From Spirochaetes bacterium GWB1_60_80 (GTDB taxonomy: Bacteria; Spirochaetota; Spirochaetia; Treponematales; UBA12059): a stretch of DNA of 64,000 nt. A program made the translations under genes and the position numbers. Location of the stretch: the NCBI GenBank assembly GCA_001829185.1, contig MIAR01000035.1:1-64000 (forward strand), given 5' to 3'. The notes under the pieces are model-generated. The model worked only from the letters and a program-made list of their open reading frames with translations. It searched no databases and was not told the DNA's origin. This document shows positions 56,257 through 64,000 of this stretch, piece after piece (position 1 is the first letter of the stretch; every line of letters begins with the position of its first letter).

Positions 56257-57326
56257 AAATAGACGAAATTGCCAAACAGCTAAAGGACCTAAGTCAAAAC
56301 ATTGTTCTCATTTATGCATTTAACGGCACAGGTAAGACGAGATTATCAGTAGCCTATAAGGACATAACCAAAGACCCTGAAAGCGGGCATCATGCAGGCG
56401 TTTATTACAACGCTTATAGTGAAGACCTATTTGTTTGGGATAATGATGAAGATCATGATGGTGCGAATATTGAGTTACAAATCGTGAGCAGCAGTCTAAA
56501 CAAGTTTCATAGTTTCTTGTACGAAAATATTGAAATCATTATGGACAAGCTGGCAATGTATGCACCTACTTACACCTTCAAGTTTAATCCCCACGAAAAT
56601 CCCGAGGACGGTATTAAATCCATTTCTTTTTTCCTGAATAATGATGATGAAGAGCCTATTAAAATTTCCAGAGGTGAAGAACGCATCTTTGTCTGGTGCT
56701 TTTTTTTAGCGCTTCTAGAGGTTGATGGATGGTCGAATGAGCAAGATGCCCATGTTTTTATCGACGACCCTGTATCCAGCCTGGATGAGCACAATATCTA
56801 TATTACTGCTGATTCAATTTTTCAGCAAATTGAGCAGCACTATCTCAAGAAACGATTGATAATTACCACGCATCACGTAGGATTGTTTTCGATTCTGGCG
56901 GACCGGTTAATGAAAGGTAGTAAAAGTTCTCGGTATAAGAATCTGACCAAACTCTTCACTCTTGACAAGAATGCAGACGACCATTTACTCAGGGATCTTG
57001 GTGACAGTGTTTTCCTATTTCACCTCCACCTATTACAGGTGCTGGATGAGGCAATCCGTTCGGGTCTATATGCACATCATGTAGTAATGCTTAGACAGAT
57101 ACTTGAAAACATTTCCTCCTTTCTAGGGAAAGGAAATATTAACTATGTGCTCAGCCAAATTGGTGTTAATGACCCAGAAAATGTAGCGAATACTATTAAC
57201 TCGCTTTCTCATAAGGATGCATACTACTATCAAAGCAACTTGATGGCACCTGCTGTGGAAACTGTTCTAAAAGATGTGTTCGGAAAACTACTCGAAAAGT
57301 ACAAATTTTCTTTCAACAGAGGATAA
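56253..57326 (+). CDS. prrC: PrrC-like anticodon nuclease with ABC-type ATPase
   Basis: 357 residues. Walker A is IYAFNGTGKTRLS (about 20-32), the form characteristic of PrrC; the signature region is SRGEERI, Walker B is FIDDPVSSLDE (about 170-180) and the H-loop is IITTHHVG. After the ATPase, R282-Q-I-L-E286 and H321 give an R-x3-E...H arrangement like the known catalytic triad of E. coli PrrC, with similar spacing. Such enzymes cut a tRNA anticodon loop when phage inhibits the linked restriction enzyme. It lies between hsdS and hsdM, overlapping hsdS by 4 bp. Target tRNA unknown. Confidence 0.82.
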   Translation: MKIDEIAKQLKDLSQNIVLIYAFNGTGKTRLSVAYKDITKDPESGHHAGVYYNAYSEDLFVWDNDEDHDGANIELQIVSSSLNKFHSFLYENIEIIMDKLAMYAPTYTFKFNPHENPEDGIKSISFFLNNDDEEPIKISRGEERIFVWCFFLALLEVDGWSNEQDAHVFIDDPVSSLDEHNIYITADSIFQQIEQHYLKKRLIITTHHVGLFSILADRLMKGSKSSRYKNLTKLFTLDKNADDHLLRDLGDSVFLFHLHLLQVLDEAIRSGLYAHHVVMLRQILENISSFLGKGNINYVLSQIGVNDPENVANTINSLSHKDAYYYQSNLMAPAVETVLKDVFGKLLEKYKFSFNRG

Positions 57327-57328
57327 CT

Positions 57329-58948
57329 ATGACTGACAGAGGCCAGAAAGAACTAGGCAATACTCTTTGGCAAATTGCCGACGACCTGCGCGGCTCGATG
57401 AATGCTGACGATTTTCGCGATTACATGCTCTCGTTCTTGTTCTTACGCTATCTTTCGGACAACTACGAAACTGCGGTTAAAAAAGAGCTGGGCAAGGACT
57501 ATCCAGTAGTAGCCGTGGGCGGTAGCCTTTCGCCTCTGTCCTTGTGGTACAAGAACAACGCCGACGACATTGCCCAATTTGAATTGCAGATGCGGCGCAA
57601 GGTCCATTATGTCGTCAAACCAGATTTTCTATGGAGCAGTATTTCGGAGTTGGCTCGTACCCAGCACAACGATTTACTTCATCGCTTGGAAGATGGCTTT
57701 CGGTACATCGAAAACGAATCCTTTGAAAGCACCTTTGGAGGCTTGTTCTCAGAAATCAATCTGTCATCGGAGAAACTCGGCAAGAACTACACCGAACGCA
57801 ATACTAAGCTCTGTACCATCATCACCAAAATCGCCGAAGGAATTGCCAAGTTTTCTACATCCAGCGATATCTTGGGCGATGCCTACGAATACTTGATTGG
57901 GCAGTTTGCCGCCGGATCGGGCAAGAAGGCCGGTGAATTTTATACTCCCCAGCAGATTTCCACCATCCTGTCTGAGATTGTTACTCTGGATAGCCAAGAT
58001 CCCAGCACTGGCAAGAAGAAGCATTTTTCCAAAATCCTTGACTTTGCTTGTGGTTCTGGCTCCCTCCTCCTCAACGTCCGTGGCCAGATTGGCGCACATG
58101 GTATCGGCAAAATTTATGGGCAGGAAAAGAACATCACTACCTACAACTTGGCGCGGATGAACATGCTTCTACATGGCGTAAAAGATTCGGAATTCGAGAT
58201 TCACCATGGCGATTCTCTCTTAAACGATTGGGGTATCCTAAACGAGCAAAACCCCGCCAAAAAGCAAAAGTTCGACGCCGTAGTAGCCAATCCGCCTTTT
58301 AGTTACCGATGGGAACCCACCGGCGCCTTGGGCGAAGACTTCCGCTTCAAGAACTATGGCTTGGCTCCCAAGTCGGCCGCCGACTTTGCCTTTCTCTTGC
58401 ACGGATTTCACTTTCTATCCGATGAAGGGACAATGGCGATTATTTTACCCCACGGCGTCCTCTTCCGTGGAGGTGCCGAAGAACGTATTCGCCGGAAATT
58501 GCTGGAGGACGGCAATATCGACACCGTGATCGGACTTCCGGCAAACCTCTTCTTCTCGACCGGGATTCCTGTGTGCATTCTGGTGCTCAAGAAATGCAAA
58601 AAGCCCGACGATGTGTTTTTCATCAATGCCAGCGAGCACTTTGAAAAGGGTAAGCGGCAGAATCAGTTAACACCGGAGCACATCGAAAAGATCGTCTCTA
58701 CCTACCAATTCCGAAGGGAGGAAGAGCGGTACTCACGCCGAGTTTCAATGGGCGAGATCAAGACCAACGACTTTAACCTCAACATTACCCGCTACATCAG
58801 CACGGCGATCCAGGAAGAAGAGATTGATCTTGCGGCAGTGAACAACAATTTGTTGGAGATTGAAAAAAGCATTCTTGAGGCGTCGAAAAAACACAATAAG
58901 TTTCTGAAGGAACTGGGAAAACCGGGTCTTCCTTATGGTGGCAAATAA
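57329..58948 (+). CDS. hsdM: type I DNA methyltransferase (N6-adenine), M subunit
   Basis: 539 residues. The N-terminal helical domain (LWQIADDLRGSMNADDFRDYML) precedes GEFYTPQQIS, the SAM-binding FACGSGSLLL and the catalytic NPPFSY motif of adenine-N6 enzymes. It methylates the HsdS target and completes the type I set. It starts 2 bp after the prrC stop. Last gene of the operon; an attC-like site follows. Confidence 0.95.
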   Translation: MTDRGQKELGNTLWQIADDLRGSMNADDFRDYMLSFLFLRYLSDNYETAVKKELGKDYPVVAVGGSLSPLSLWYKNNADDIAQFELQMRRKVHYVVKPDFLWSSISELARTQHNDLLHRLEDGFRYIENESFESTFGGLFSEINLSSEKLGKNYTERNTKLCTIITKIAEGIAKFSTSSDILGDAYEYLIGQFAAGSGKKAGEFYTPQQISTILSEIVTLDSQDPSTGKKKHFSKILDFACGSGSLLLNVRGQIGAHGIGKIYGQEKNITTYNLARMNMLLHGVKDSEFEIHHGDSLLNDWGILNEQNPAKKQKFDAVVANPPFSYRWEPTGALGEDFRFKNYGLAPKSAADFAFLLHGFHFLSDEGTMAIILPHGVLFRGGAEERIRRKLLEDGNIDTVIGLPANLFFSTGIPVCILVLKKCKKPDDVFFINASEHFEKGKRQNQLTPEHIEKIVSTYQFRREEERYSRRVSMGEIKTNDFNLNITRYISTAIQEEEIDLAAVNNNLLEIEKSILEASKKHNKFLKELGKPGLPYGGK

Positions 58949-58972
58949 GAATAATTGACTAAGGAAGAGACA

Positions 58973-59089
58973 TCCAACAAACAGTTCAACCTGACAATTC
59001 CTTTAGTCATGAAAATTGCAGTCGCTTCGCTCGGCACAAACCACGCCAATCCCTTCGGGCCGGAATTGCAGGTTAACTGAATGTTAGGC
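58973..59089 (+). other. integron attC-like recombination site
   Basis: 117-bp imperfect inverted repeat. The left arm is CCAACAAACAGTTCAACC, continuing TGACAATTCC; the right arm is GGAATTGCAGGTTAACTGAA, continuing TGTTAGGC. The arms pair except for two extra bases on the left side and a short unpaired block next to the outer core. This is the extrahelical-base and spacer layout of attC sites, with a GTTAGGC crossover core at the right. No integron integrase gene is in the window. Confidence 0.6.
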
Positions 59090-59266
59090 GAACCCTTCGG
59101 GCTCAATAGTTTTTTTACAACTTGAGGTCAAGCATCGGATGCCATGCCAAGTCATGCTGCGCTCACTCCGTGGCGATGGCCCTGCTACACTGCGGCATTC
59201 AGTCAATTCTGCCCAAGTTGGGGCACGGGAGACGACATGGAGTCTTTTAGAGCTCTCCAATAAACC

Positions 59267-60130
59267 ATGCCTAACACCGACCAGGAAATAAGCAATTCGC
59301 TCCAGCATTACCGGACACTCGGGTTGTCCCCGCAAGCCTCCGCGGAACAGATCAAGTCCCGGTACCGCGAGTTGGCGTTGCGCCACCATCCCGACATGAA
59401 CGCTGGCTCTCCCGAATCACAAGCCATCTTTATCACCATCAAGAACGCCTGGGAAATTCTCGGAAACCGGGAAAAGAAGAAAAAGTATGACGCCTATCTT
59501 GCCGCCCGCGCCGCGCCGCCAGCCAGTACCGCCGCCGGCTCCAAGGAATCCAATGCCGCCCCCAAGCGCACCCAGCCCACTCAAGCCTCCGCTGGTCCCC
59601 GGAAACAAGCCCAGCCCTTACCGGGGGACATGGCCCGCCGGGCCCGCCAAACCATGGGAACGCTGCTGTGGGACATCGACGATTTGGCCCGGCAACGTTC
59701 TTACGGCTACCTGAACCACACTGACTATTGCAAGCTCATGTTTCAAATTCTGTGCTGTCTCTACCGGTGGATTCTGCGGCCAGCCGGCTTCACTGAAACA
59801 GTCCTGGAAAGACTCGGCTTGGAACGGCTTGGCGCCGCCGCCCTGGCGGACATGATCTACCGCTACGATGCCAGCCGCTTGCAGTTCCCGCTGCGCAGCA
59901 TTTCCGATTTCTGGTACCTGCTCAGGAAACCATTGGAACGCTATCTCCAACGCCTAGATACTCTCCCGTGGGGGGCAACAATTCCTGGAGCTACCCTGAG
60001 CTTCATCGACGCCTGGATCGAAGCCCAAAATTGCATAACCCATTATCTTGGCTACATCCGTCGGCTGGAAAACGTCTACCAAACCGTACTGGAACCCTAT
60101 GTTTCCGCTTTACCCGGTTTCGAATTATAA
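59267..60130 (+). CDS. J-domain (DnaJ-like) protein
   Basis: 287 residues. The N-terminal J domain (about 12-75) has LALRHHPDMNAGSPE with the HPD tripeptide needed to stimulate DnaK. A Pro/Ala/Lys-rich linker (about 80-125) leads to a C-terminal helical region (about 130-285) with no known domain. It lacks the Gly/Phe and zinc regions of DnaJ. It is probably a specialised Hsp70 co-chaperone whose client is unknown. It lies between the attC-like site and the right repeat of the island. Confidence 0.75.
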   Translation: MPNTDQEISNSLQHYRTLGLSPQASAEQIKSRYRELALRHHPDMNAGSPESQAIFITIKNAWEILGNREKKKKYDAYLAARAAPPASTAAGSKESNAAPKRTQPTQASAGPRKQAQPLPGDMARRARQTMGTLLWDIDDLARQRSYGYLNHTDYCKLMFQILCCLYRWILRPAGFTETVLERLGLERLGAAALADMIYRYDASRLQFPLRSISDFWYLLRKPLERYLQRLDTLPWGATIPGATLSFIDAWIEAQNCITHYLGYIRRLENVYQTVLEPYVSALPGFEL

Positions 60131-60248
60131 ATTAATCAAGCCTTGCCGGACAAGCGATTTGGACTGCCCCGCCACCGCTACGGGCAGGGATTCGCCAGAA
60201 GTCTGGCGCCTTTTCAACCCGGTAAAGACGACACCGCCCGCCTGACCA

Positions 60249-60436
60249 TCGGCAACGGCTACGCCAAAGGCCACTCCGACCTGTCGCTCAACATCCTGCG
60301 CGAAAGCCCGGCCATCCGCGCCTTGTTCGAGAAGCTGTACGTTTAATTAACAAGGGGGCGCCAGGCCACCGCCAACAGCGGCGGCTGGCCAGACGCGCCC
60401 CCTGGCGCGCACATGGTTGCGCGCCTCCCCGGGGAA
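60249..60436 (+). repeat. direct repeat, right copy, with kdd 3'-end fragment
   Basis: 188 bp. The reading frame up to TAA 60346 gives GNGYAKGHSDLSLNILRESP through FEKLYV, identical in protein to the kdd C-terminus but with different third bases (AAA/AAG, CTC/CTG, AAC/AAT, TTG/CTG, GAG/GAA). The following hairpin (60354-60402) is also shared. It is a non-functional gene fragment marking the right island boundary. Confidence 0.92.
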
Positions 60437-60460
60437 GGGGATACTGTCCAGGGATACTGG

Positions 60461-61735
60461 TCAGCAAGCCGCCCGGGCCAGATACTTGCCCAGGTGCGGG
60501 TCGCTTTTAGTGGTGTGGTTGAGCAGCCAGTCCACCACCAGAATGCGTACCCGGAAGGCGATGTAGGCGCCGTGAGTGCCGGGGTCGGCCAACTCCTCAA
60601 CCAGGCAGGAAAAAACGGCCGTGAAGCGCTCGTGCTGCGCCTTGTGGTCACGGTAGAATGGATAGTCGCAGGCCTCCATCAGCCGTTCCTCGGTCTTGAA
60701 ATGGACATCGACGTACTTGGCCAGGAAGTCGATGACGGAATCCAGCTTGCCGTAATCGTCAGCGTCGATCATGCGCATCAGCAGCGCCACCGACTCGAAA
60801 AGCTTCCTGTGGTGGGCGTCGATAACGGCGTGGCCGACGGAAAACTCCGGCCCCCATTGCGGGTAGGCCATCATCTCCACGGCGCGCTCCAGAACGCCGG
60901 TGCTGCGGTAAGCCTGGCAGCGGCGCAGGTACTCGCCCACCACGGCGTCGCCGGGGCAGGCCGCCGCGCAACGTTCGAAAGCCGCCTGGGCATCGGTTAT
61001 CTTTCCATAATGATAGTAAGCCACCGCCCGGTCGAAATCGGCCTGCGCCGCGGCCTTCTGTTTGCCCAGCGGCTCGGAGTCGCCGCCGAAATACTCATAG
61101 ACCGACAGCGGAATCTGCTTGCCGCGCACCAGGATACGGTCAATGAAGCGTAGCCGAAAATCGTCCGGCCGGGTCAGGCGGTTGTAGCTATGTTCGCTTA
61201 GCAGCACGTCCGCCCCGTAGGCCTTGGTAGTCGCTTCTATCCGCGAGGCGATGTTTACCGCGTCGCCGACCACGGTCAGCTCCAAGCGCTCCGGACTGCC
61301 GATGGCGGCCAGGGCGGCGATGCCAGTATTGATGCCAATGCCGGCCCGCAGCGGCGCTTGGCCAGCCGCCACACGCTGGCGGTTAAGGTCAGCCATGGCC
61401 GTCAACAGTTGGCCGGCACAATGCAACGCCGCGTCGGGCCCGCCGGGGAAGACGGCCATGACCGCGTCGCCGATATACTTGTCCACGAAGCCGCCCTGGG
61501 CCGCTATCAGTGGCTCCAGGCAGCCGAACCACTGGTTGAGCACCCGGACAATGCCGTCCAACTCCATCGCCTCGGCCAGCGTGGTGAAGCGCCGCAGGTC
61601 GACGAACATGACGGTGACCACCGCCTCGACGCTGTCGCCGGCCGCGACCTCCTCGCAATCGGCCTTGCCGAGCAGAGCCAACGCCGCGGCCGGGACGAAG
61701 CGCGCGCAGCGGCCGCCGGCTTTCAGGCCGCTCAC
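60461..61735 (-). CDS. class III adenylate/guanylate cyclase fused to hemerythrin
   Basis: 424 residues. The cyclase domain (about 35-215) has the metal-binding Asp in [12 protein letters not shown] and [12 protein letters not shown], and late [19 protein letters not shown] short linker helix region (about 230-275) follows, then a bacteriohemerythrin domain (about 285-420) with [32 protein letters not shown] and [14 protein letters not shown], the diiron ligand set. It could couple O2 or iron-redox sensing to cyclic nucleotide production. The GTG start at 61735 overlaps the MCP stop (GTGA). Confidence 0.88.
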   Translation of the reverse strand: MSGLKAGGRCARFVPAAALALLGKADCEEVAAGDSVEAVVTVMFVDLRRFTTLAEAMELDGIVRVLNQWFGCLEPLIAAQGGFVDKYIGDAVMAVFPGGPDAALHCAGQLLTAMADLNRQRVAAGQAPLRAGIGINTGIAALAAIGSPERLELTVVGDAVNIASRIEATTKAYGADVLLSEHSYNRLTRPDDFRLRFIDRILVRGKQIPLSVYEYFGGDSEPLGKQKAAAQADFDRAVAYYHYGKITDAQAAFERCAAACPGDAVVGEYLRRCQAYRSTGVLERAVEMMAYPQWGPEFSVGHAVIDAHHRKLFESVALLMRMIDADDYGKLDSVIDFLAKYVDVHFKTEERLMEACDYPFYRDHKAQHERFTAVFSCLVEELADPGTHGAYIAFRVRILVVDWLLNHTTKSDPHLGKYLARAAC

Positions 61736-63279
61736 GAGGTAGCCTGGGCGGCACTAGTACTAGCTTCGATGCGCGACAGGCAGCCGACAATCCGTTCCGA
61801 GAGTACCTCCAGCTCGCCGAGGGCCGCGCCATCGGACTGGCCAACGTTGGCTATCAGCTTGGCGGCCGTCAGGTGCAAGGCGTCGTGGTCGTGTTCCAGG
61901 GCGTCCGTATCGACCAGGCCGCGGACCTGCTCCAGGCCGCCATCGCGATACAGCCAGGTGCCCAACAGGCAGCGGTGGGAATCGGATACCACGGCGGCGT
62001 CCAGCTTAAGCGCGCCCTGGCGGTGCAACAAGACCTTGGCCACCCATTCCTTATGGTGCAGCTTGGCCGCCGCCACGTCCAGCAGGCCGTAGCGGTAAGC
62101 CGTAGCGCCGGCGCCGGCGCCGGCGGAGAGCGGCGCCAGGCAGCCAATGATGGCGTCGCAGCGCTTGAAGCTGCCGGAATTAAGCGACGAGGCCTTCAAC
62201 AGGCCGACGTTGAGGGCCACCACATTGGCGTCCAAATCGGCCAGAGAGCGTCCGCTGGCCGCGGCGTTAGCCTCGGAGCCGTGGATGCCGGACTGGAGGC
62301 TGGAGGTGGCGGCGGCGATATCGCTTGAACTCTGCTTGATTTCAATCGTCACCGCGCGCGTCTGCTCGATGGCCGAGACGATCTCCGAGGCGCTGCCCGA
62401 CAGTTCGGCAATACCCTCGGCCATGCCGGCGAAGGAGCTGACCGATTCTTCCACGATGGCGGCGATGTCGCCCAGGGAGCGGGCATTGCGCGTTCCGGCT
62501 TGTTGGGCGGCCGTAATCGAGTCCTGGATCGAGCTCAAGATGCGCTCGATTTCGGCCGCCTTCTCGGAGGTGGTGGCCGCCAATTTGCGGATCTCGCTGG
62601 CCACCACCGAGAAGCCCCGGCCGTACTGGCCGGCGTGGGCCGCCTCGATAGCGGCGTTCATGGCCAGCAAGTTGGTACTAGTGGCAATGTCGTTGATGGC
62701 GTGCACCATATCGGTCACCATTATAGAGCGTTGGGCGAATTCCTCAATGACACTGGCCACCTGGCGGGCGGTCTCGACGCCTTCGCGGGCTCTGGCCGAA
62801 AGCCGCTGGTTGGCCGCAGTTCGGCCCTCCACGGCGCCGGCGATGGCGGCGGCCGAAGCGGACATCTGCTCGATGGCCGCCGCCGCCTGGGAGACCACGG
62901 CCGATTGCCGAACGGCCAGGTCGGCCAGGCTACTGGCGCTAGCCGTCAGCTGCTCCACGGCGCTGGCCGCCGAGGCCAGCTCGCCAGCTAAATTGACGCC
63001 GGCGCCGGACAGGCGACTTGATTCTTTACGAATGCTCATAACCGAGCCCAGGACGTTGACCAGCTCGCCGGAAAGGGCCTGCGAGTCGCCGCGCACCTCG
63101 TTAGCCAGGCGGCGGGATTCCTGGACGGCCGAGGCGGCGACCGACGAGGCCGCGATATTCCCGCCAGCAATGGCCGCCGTCTGCGCGGCCAGCCGGTGGC
63201 GTAGGCGCCGTAGCCGAAACTCCGAAACCGCCAGCGAGGCCAGCAGTGCGCCGCCCAAGCCGAAATATGCCAGAATCAT
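61732..63279 (-). CDS. chemoreceptor with C-terminal CZB zinc-binding domain
   Basis: 515 residues. One N-terminal membrane helix ([16 protein letters not shown]) and no periplasmic sensor are seen. The MCP signalling domain (about 55-345) has the hairpin [27 protein letters not shown]. The C-terminal CZB domain (about 400-480) has [19 protein letters not shown] and EHDHDALH, giving the His/Cys zinc ligands. CZB receptors sense oxidants such as hypochlorite or zinc. It overlaps the cyclase-hemerythrin gene by 4 bp, so the pair act together. Confidence 0.9.
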   Translation of the reverse strand: MILAYFGLGGALLASLAVSEFRLRRLRHRLAAQTAAIAGGNIAASSVAASAVQESRRLANEVRGDSQALSGELVNVLGSVMSIRKESSRLSGAGVNLAGELASAASAVEQLTASASSLADLAVRQSAVVSQAAAAIEQMSASAAAIAGAVEGRTAANQRLSARAREGVETARQVASVIEEFAQRSIMVTDMVHAINDIATSTNLLAMNAAIEAAHAGQYGRGFSVVASEIRKLAATTSEKAAEIERILSSIQDSITAAQQAGTRNARSLGDIAAIVEESVSSFAGMAEGIAELSGSASEIVSAIEQTRAVTIEIKQSSSDIAAATSSLQSGIHGSEANAAASGRSLADLDANVVALNVGLLKASSLNSGSFKRCDAIIGCLAPLSAGAGAGATAYRYGLLDVAAAKLHHKEWVAKVLLHRQGALKLDAAVVSDSHRCLLGTWLYRDGGLEQVRGLVDTDALEHDHDALHLTAAKLIANVGQSDGAALGELEVLSERIVGCLSRIEASTSAAQATS

Positions 63280-63434
63280 GAATGCCCCTCACGCCGGATT
63301 TGAAATTCAAATATAGCGGCAATGAATCCGAAAAACAACTGAAAACTACCGCTATTTTGGAGATACCGCCTTTGGGGGTATGGCACAGCCCTCCTGCCAG
63401 CGCCGCGGCGGACTGTCAGCGCAGCGGCGAACTG

Positions 63435-63854
63435 TCAGCGCGGCACCGTCTTGTCGGTCAAGACAAGAACCAACGAAACGGCGTAAGCGCCAAGCGCCAG
63501 GCAGAAGGTTGCCAGCATGCTGTACTGGATGGTGGGGTTCATCGAACCTTGCGGATAGATAAGCTGCATCGCCACCCGGCAAGCCCACAGCAGACAAGTG
63601 GCAGCTAAAACCACCGCCATCGAAAAGCGCGCCGGCGGACCAAAGGCCAAGAACAGGTTCATCAAGCCGAACAGCACCAAGGAAAGCGAGAAGAAGACAT
63701 TGATGGCCCGGACGGCGATGATCAGCTCGGTCGCGGTCGGGTCCATGAACGAATACCACTTCCAGATGGCCGGCACCCAGAAATGCCAGATACCAAAGCC
63801 AATCGAGGCTAGGCTACCAAAGCTCACCAAGATCCGCACCGCCACATTCCGCAT
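63435..63854 (-). CDS. four-helix membrane protein of unknown function
   Basis: About 139 residues from ATG 63854 (GGGAGGCG upstream) with four hydrophobic segments, including ILVSFGSLASIGFGIWHFWVP and AVVLAATCLLWACRVAMQ. No recognised family; the GIWHFWVPAIWKW motif may help a search. Single gene, same strand as the MCP-cyclase pair. Confidence 0.6.
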   Translation of the reverse strand: MRNVAVRILVSFGSLASIGFGIWHFWVPAIWKWYSFMDPTATELIIAVRAINVFFSLSLVLFGLMNLFLAFGPPARFSMAVVLAATCLLWACRVAMQLIYPQGSMNPTIQYSMLATFCLALGAYAVSLVLVLTDKTVPR

Positions 63855-63878
63855 CGACGCCTCCCGGCCTGGCCGCAC

Positions 63879-64000
63879 CTAGGAGCCTGTCGGACTTAGG
63901 AGCGCCAAAAAAATTTTCTAGGTAAAATTAGCATGCCATTCTAGTGAACCCAGAATTTCGACCTGCTTTTCACGCTTTTTGGCCGATCTCAGCGCCCCGC
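63879..64000 (+). repeat. second inverted-repeat element family, copy B (cut by window end)
   Basis: Begins CTAGGAGCCTGTCGGACTT and includes TTTTCACGCTTTTTGGCCGA near 63967, shared with the element at 25531-25767. The right end lies outside the window. Confidence 0.75.

Noticed and set aside
60441-60460. CTGTCCAGGG near 60445 as an IS21 end
   Set aside because: Only ten bases match the IS21 terminus and no other IS sequence is nearby; likely chance.
1-64000. rRNA or tRNA genes
   Set aside because: No cloverleaf with conserved tRNA bases or rRNA core sequence was recognised by eye; a tRNAscan or rRNA model search would be decisive.

Overview
The window is a high-GC, Gram-negative-like bacterial chromosome segment from an anaerobic, motile-lineage organism. 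Several lines point that way: an [FeFe]-hydrogenase, a lysine-fermentation dehydrogenase, methyl-accepting proteins, flagellar switch-type proteins and many putative lipoproteins. A spirochaete is my best guess, but this is inference; no rRNA or tRNA is present to settle it. Most gene assignments come from motifs read directly in the translated proteins.

Left part (1-11.5 kb) is a decaying, recombined zone. It holds the end of a UvrD/PcrA helicase, a twice-frameshifted unknown gene, a frameshifted [FeFe]-hydrogenase with a small thioredoxin-like ferredoxin partner, and a Cu+ P-type ATPase cut in two by a small repeat. Beside these lie broken SHOCT/periplasmic companion genes, a truncated chemoreceptor fused to a 5'-truncated IS21 element, an HD-GYP protein, a VapBC toxin-antitoxin pair and a small membrane gene split by another copy of the same repeat.

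The middle (11.5-49.5 kb) is mostly intact. A minus-strand ppx-ppk-glgA run (polyphosphate and glycogen metabolism) continues into two membrane or exported proteins. It is followed by an ABC-F ATPase, a membrane-bound LuxR-type regulator, a fused MFS/spermidine-synthase-like protein, a SigZ-like sigma factor with a permease, a PhoH-like protein, a rhomboid protease and thiol peroxidase. Next comes a compact operon with two SpoA-domain proteins and a FliM-FliG fusion. Further on are a Na+/Ca2+ exchanger, a wrecked delta-60-repeat lipoprotein, an M28 peptidase, a histidine kinase and L-erythro-3,5-diaminohexanoate dehydrogenase (kdd).

A defence island (49.6-60.2 kb) follows kdd. Its genes run hsdR, rloA, rloB, hsdS, a PrrC-like anticodon nuclease and hsdM, mostly overlapping or tightly spaced. 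An attC-like folded site lies after hsdM, then a J-domain gene. The last ~100 bp of kdd plus its downstream hairpin are duplicated on the far side of the island, with mainly synonymous differences. The right end carries a CZB-type chemoreceptor overlapping an adenylate cyclase-hemerythrin fusion.

Two families of small non-coding inverted-repeat elements with CTAG ends run through the window. The main one (five full 137-bp copies and two derivatives) has inserted into CTAG sites inside genes; removing the element plus one CTAG restores the reading frame in three genes. The most novel items are the FliM-FliG fusion operon, the CTAG element family, the stacked hsd/Rlo/PrrC defence operon with its attC-like end, and the cyclase-hemerythrin fusion.
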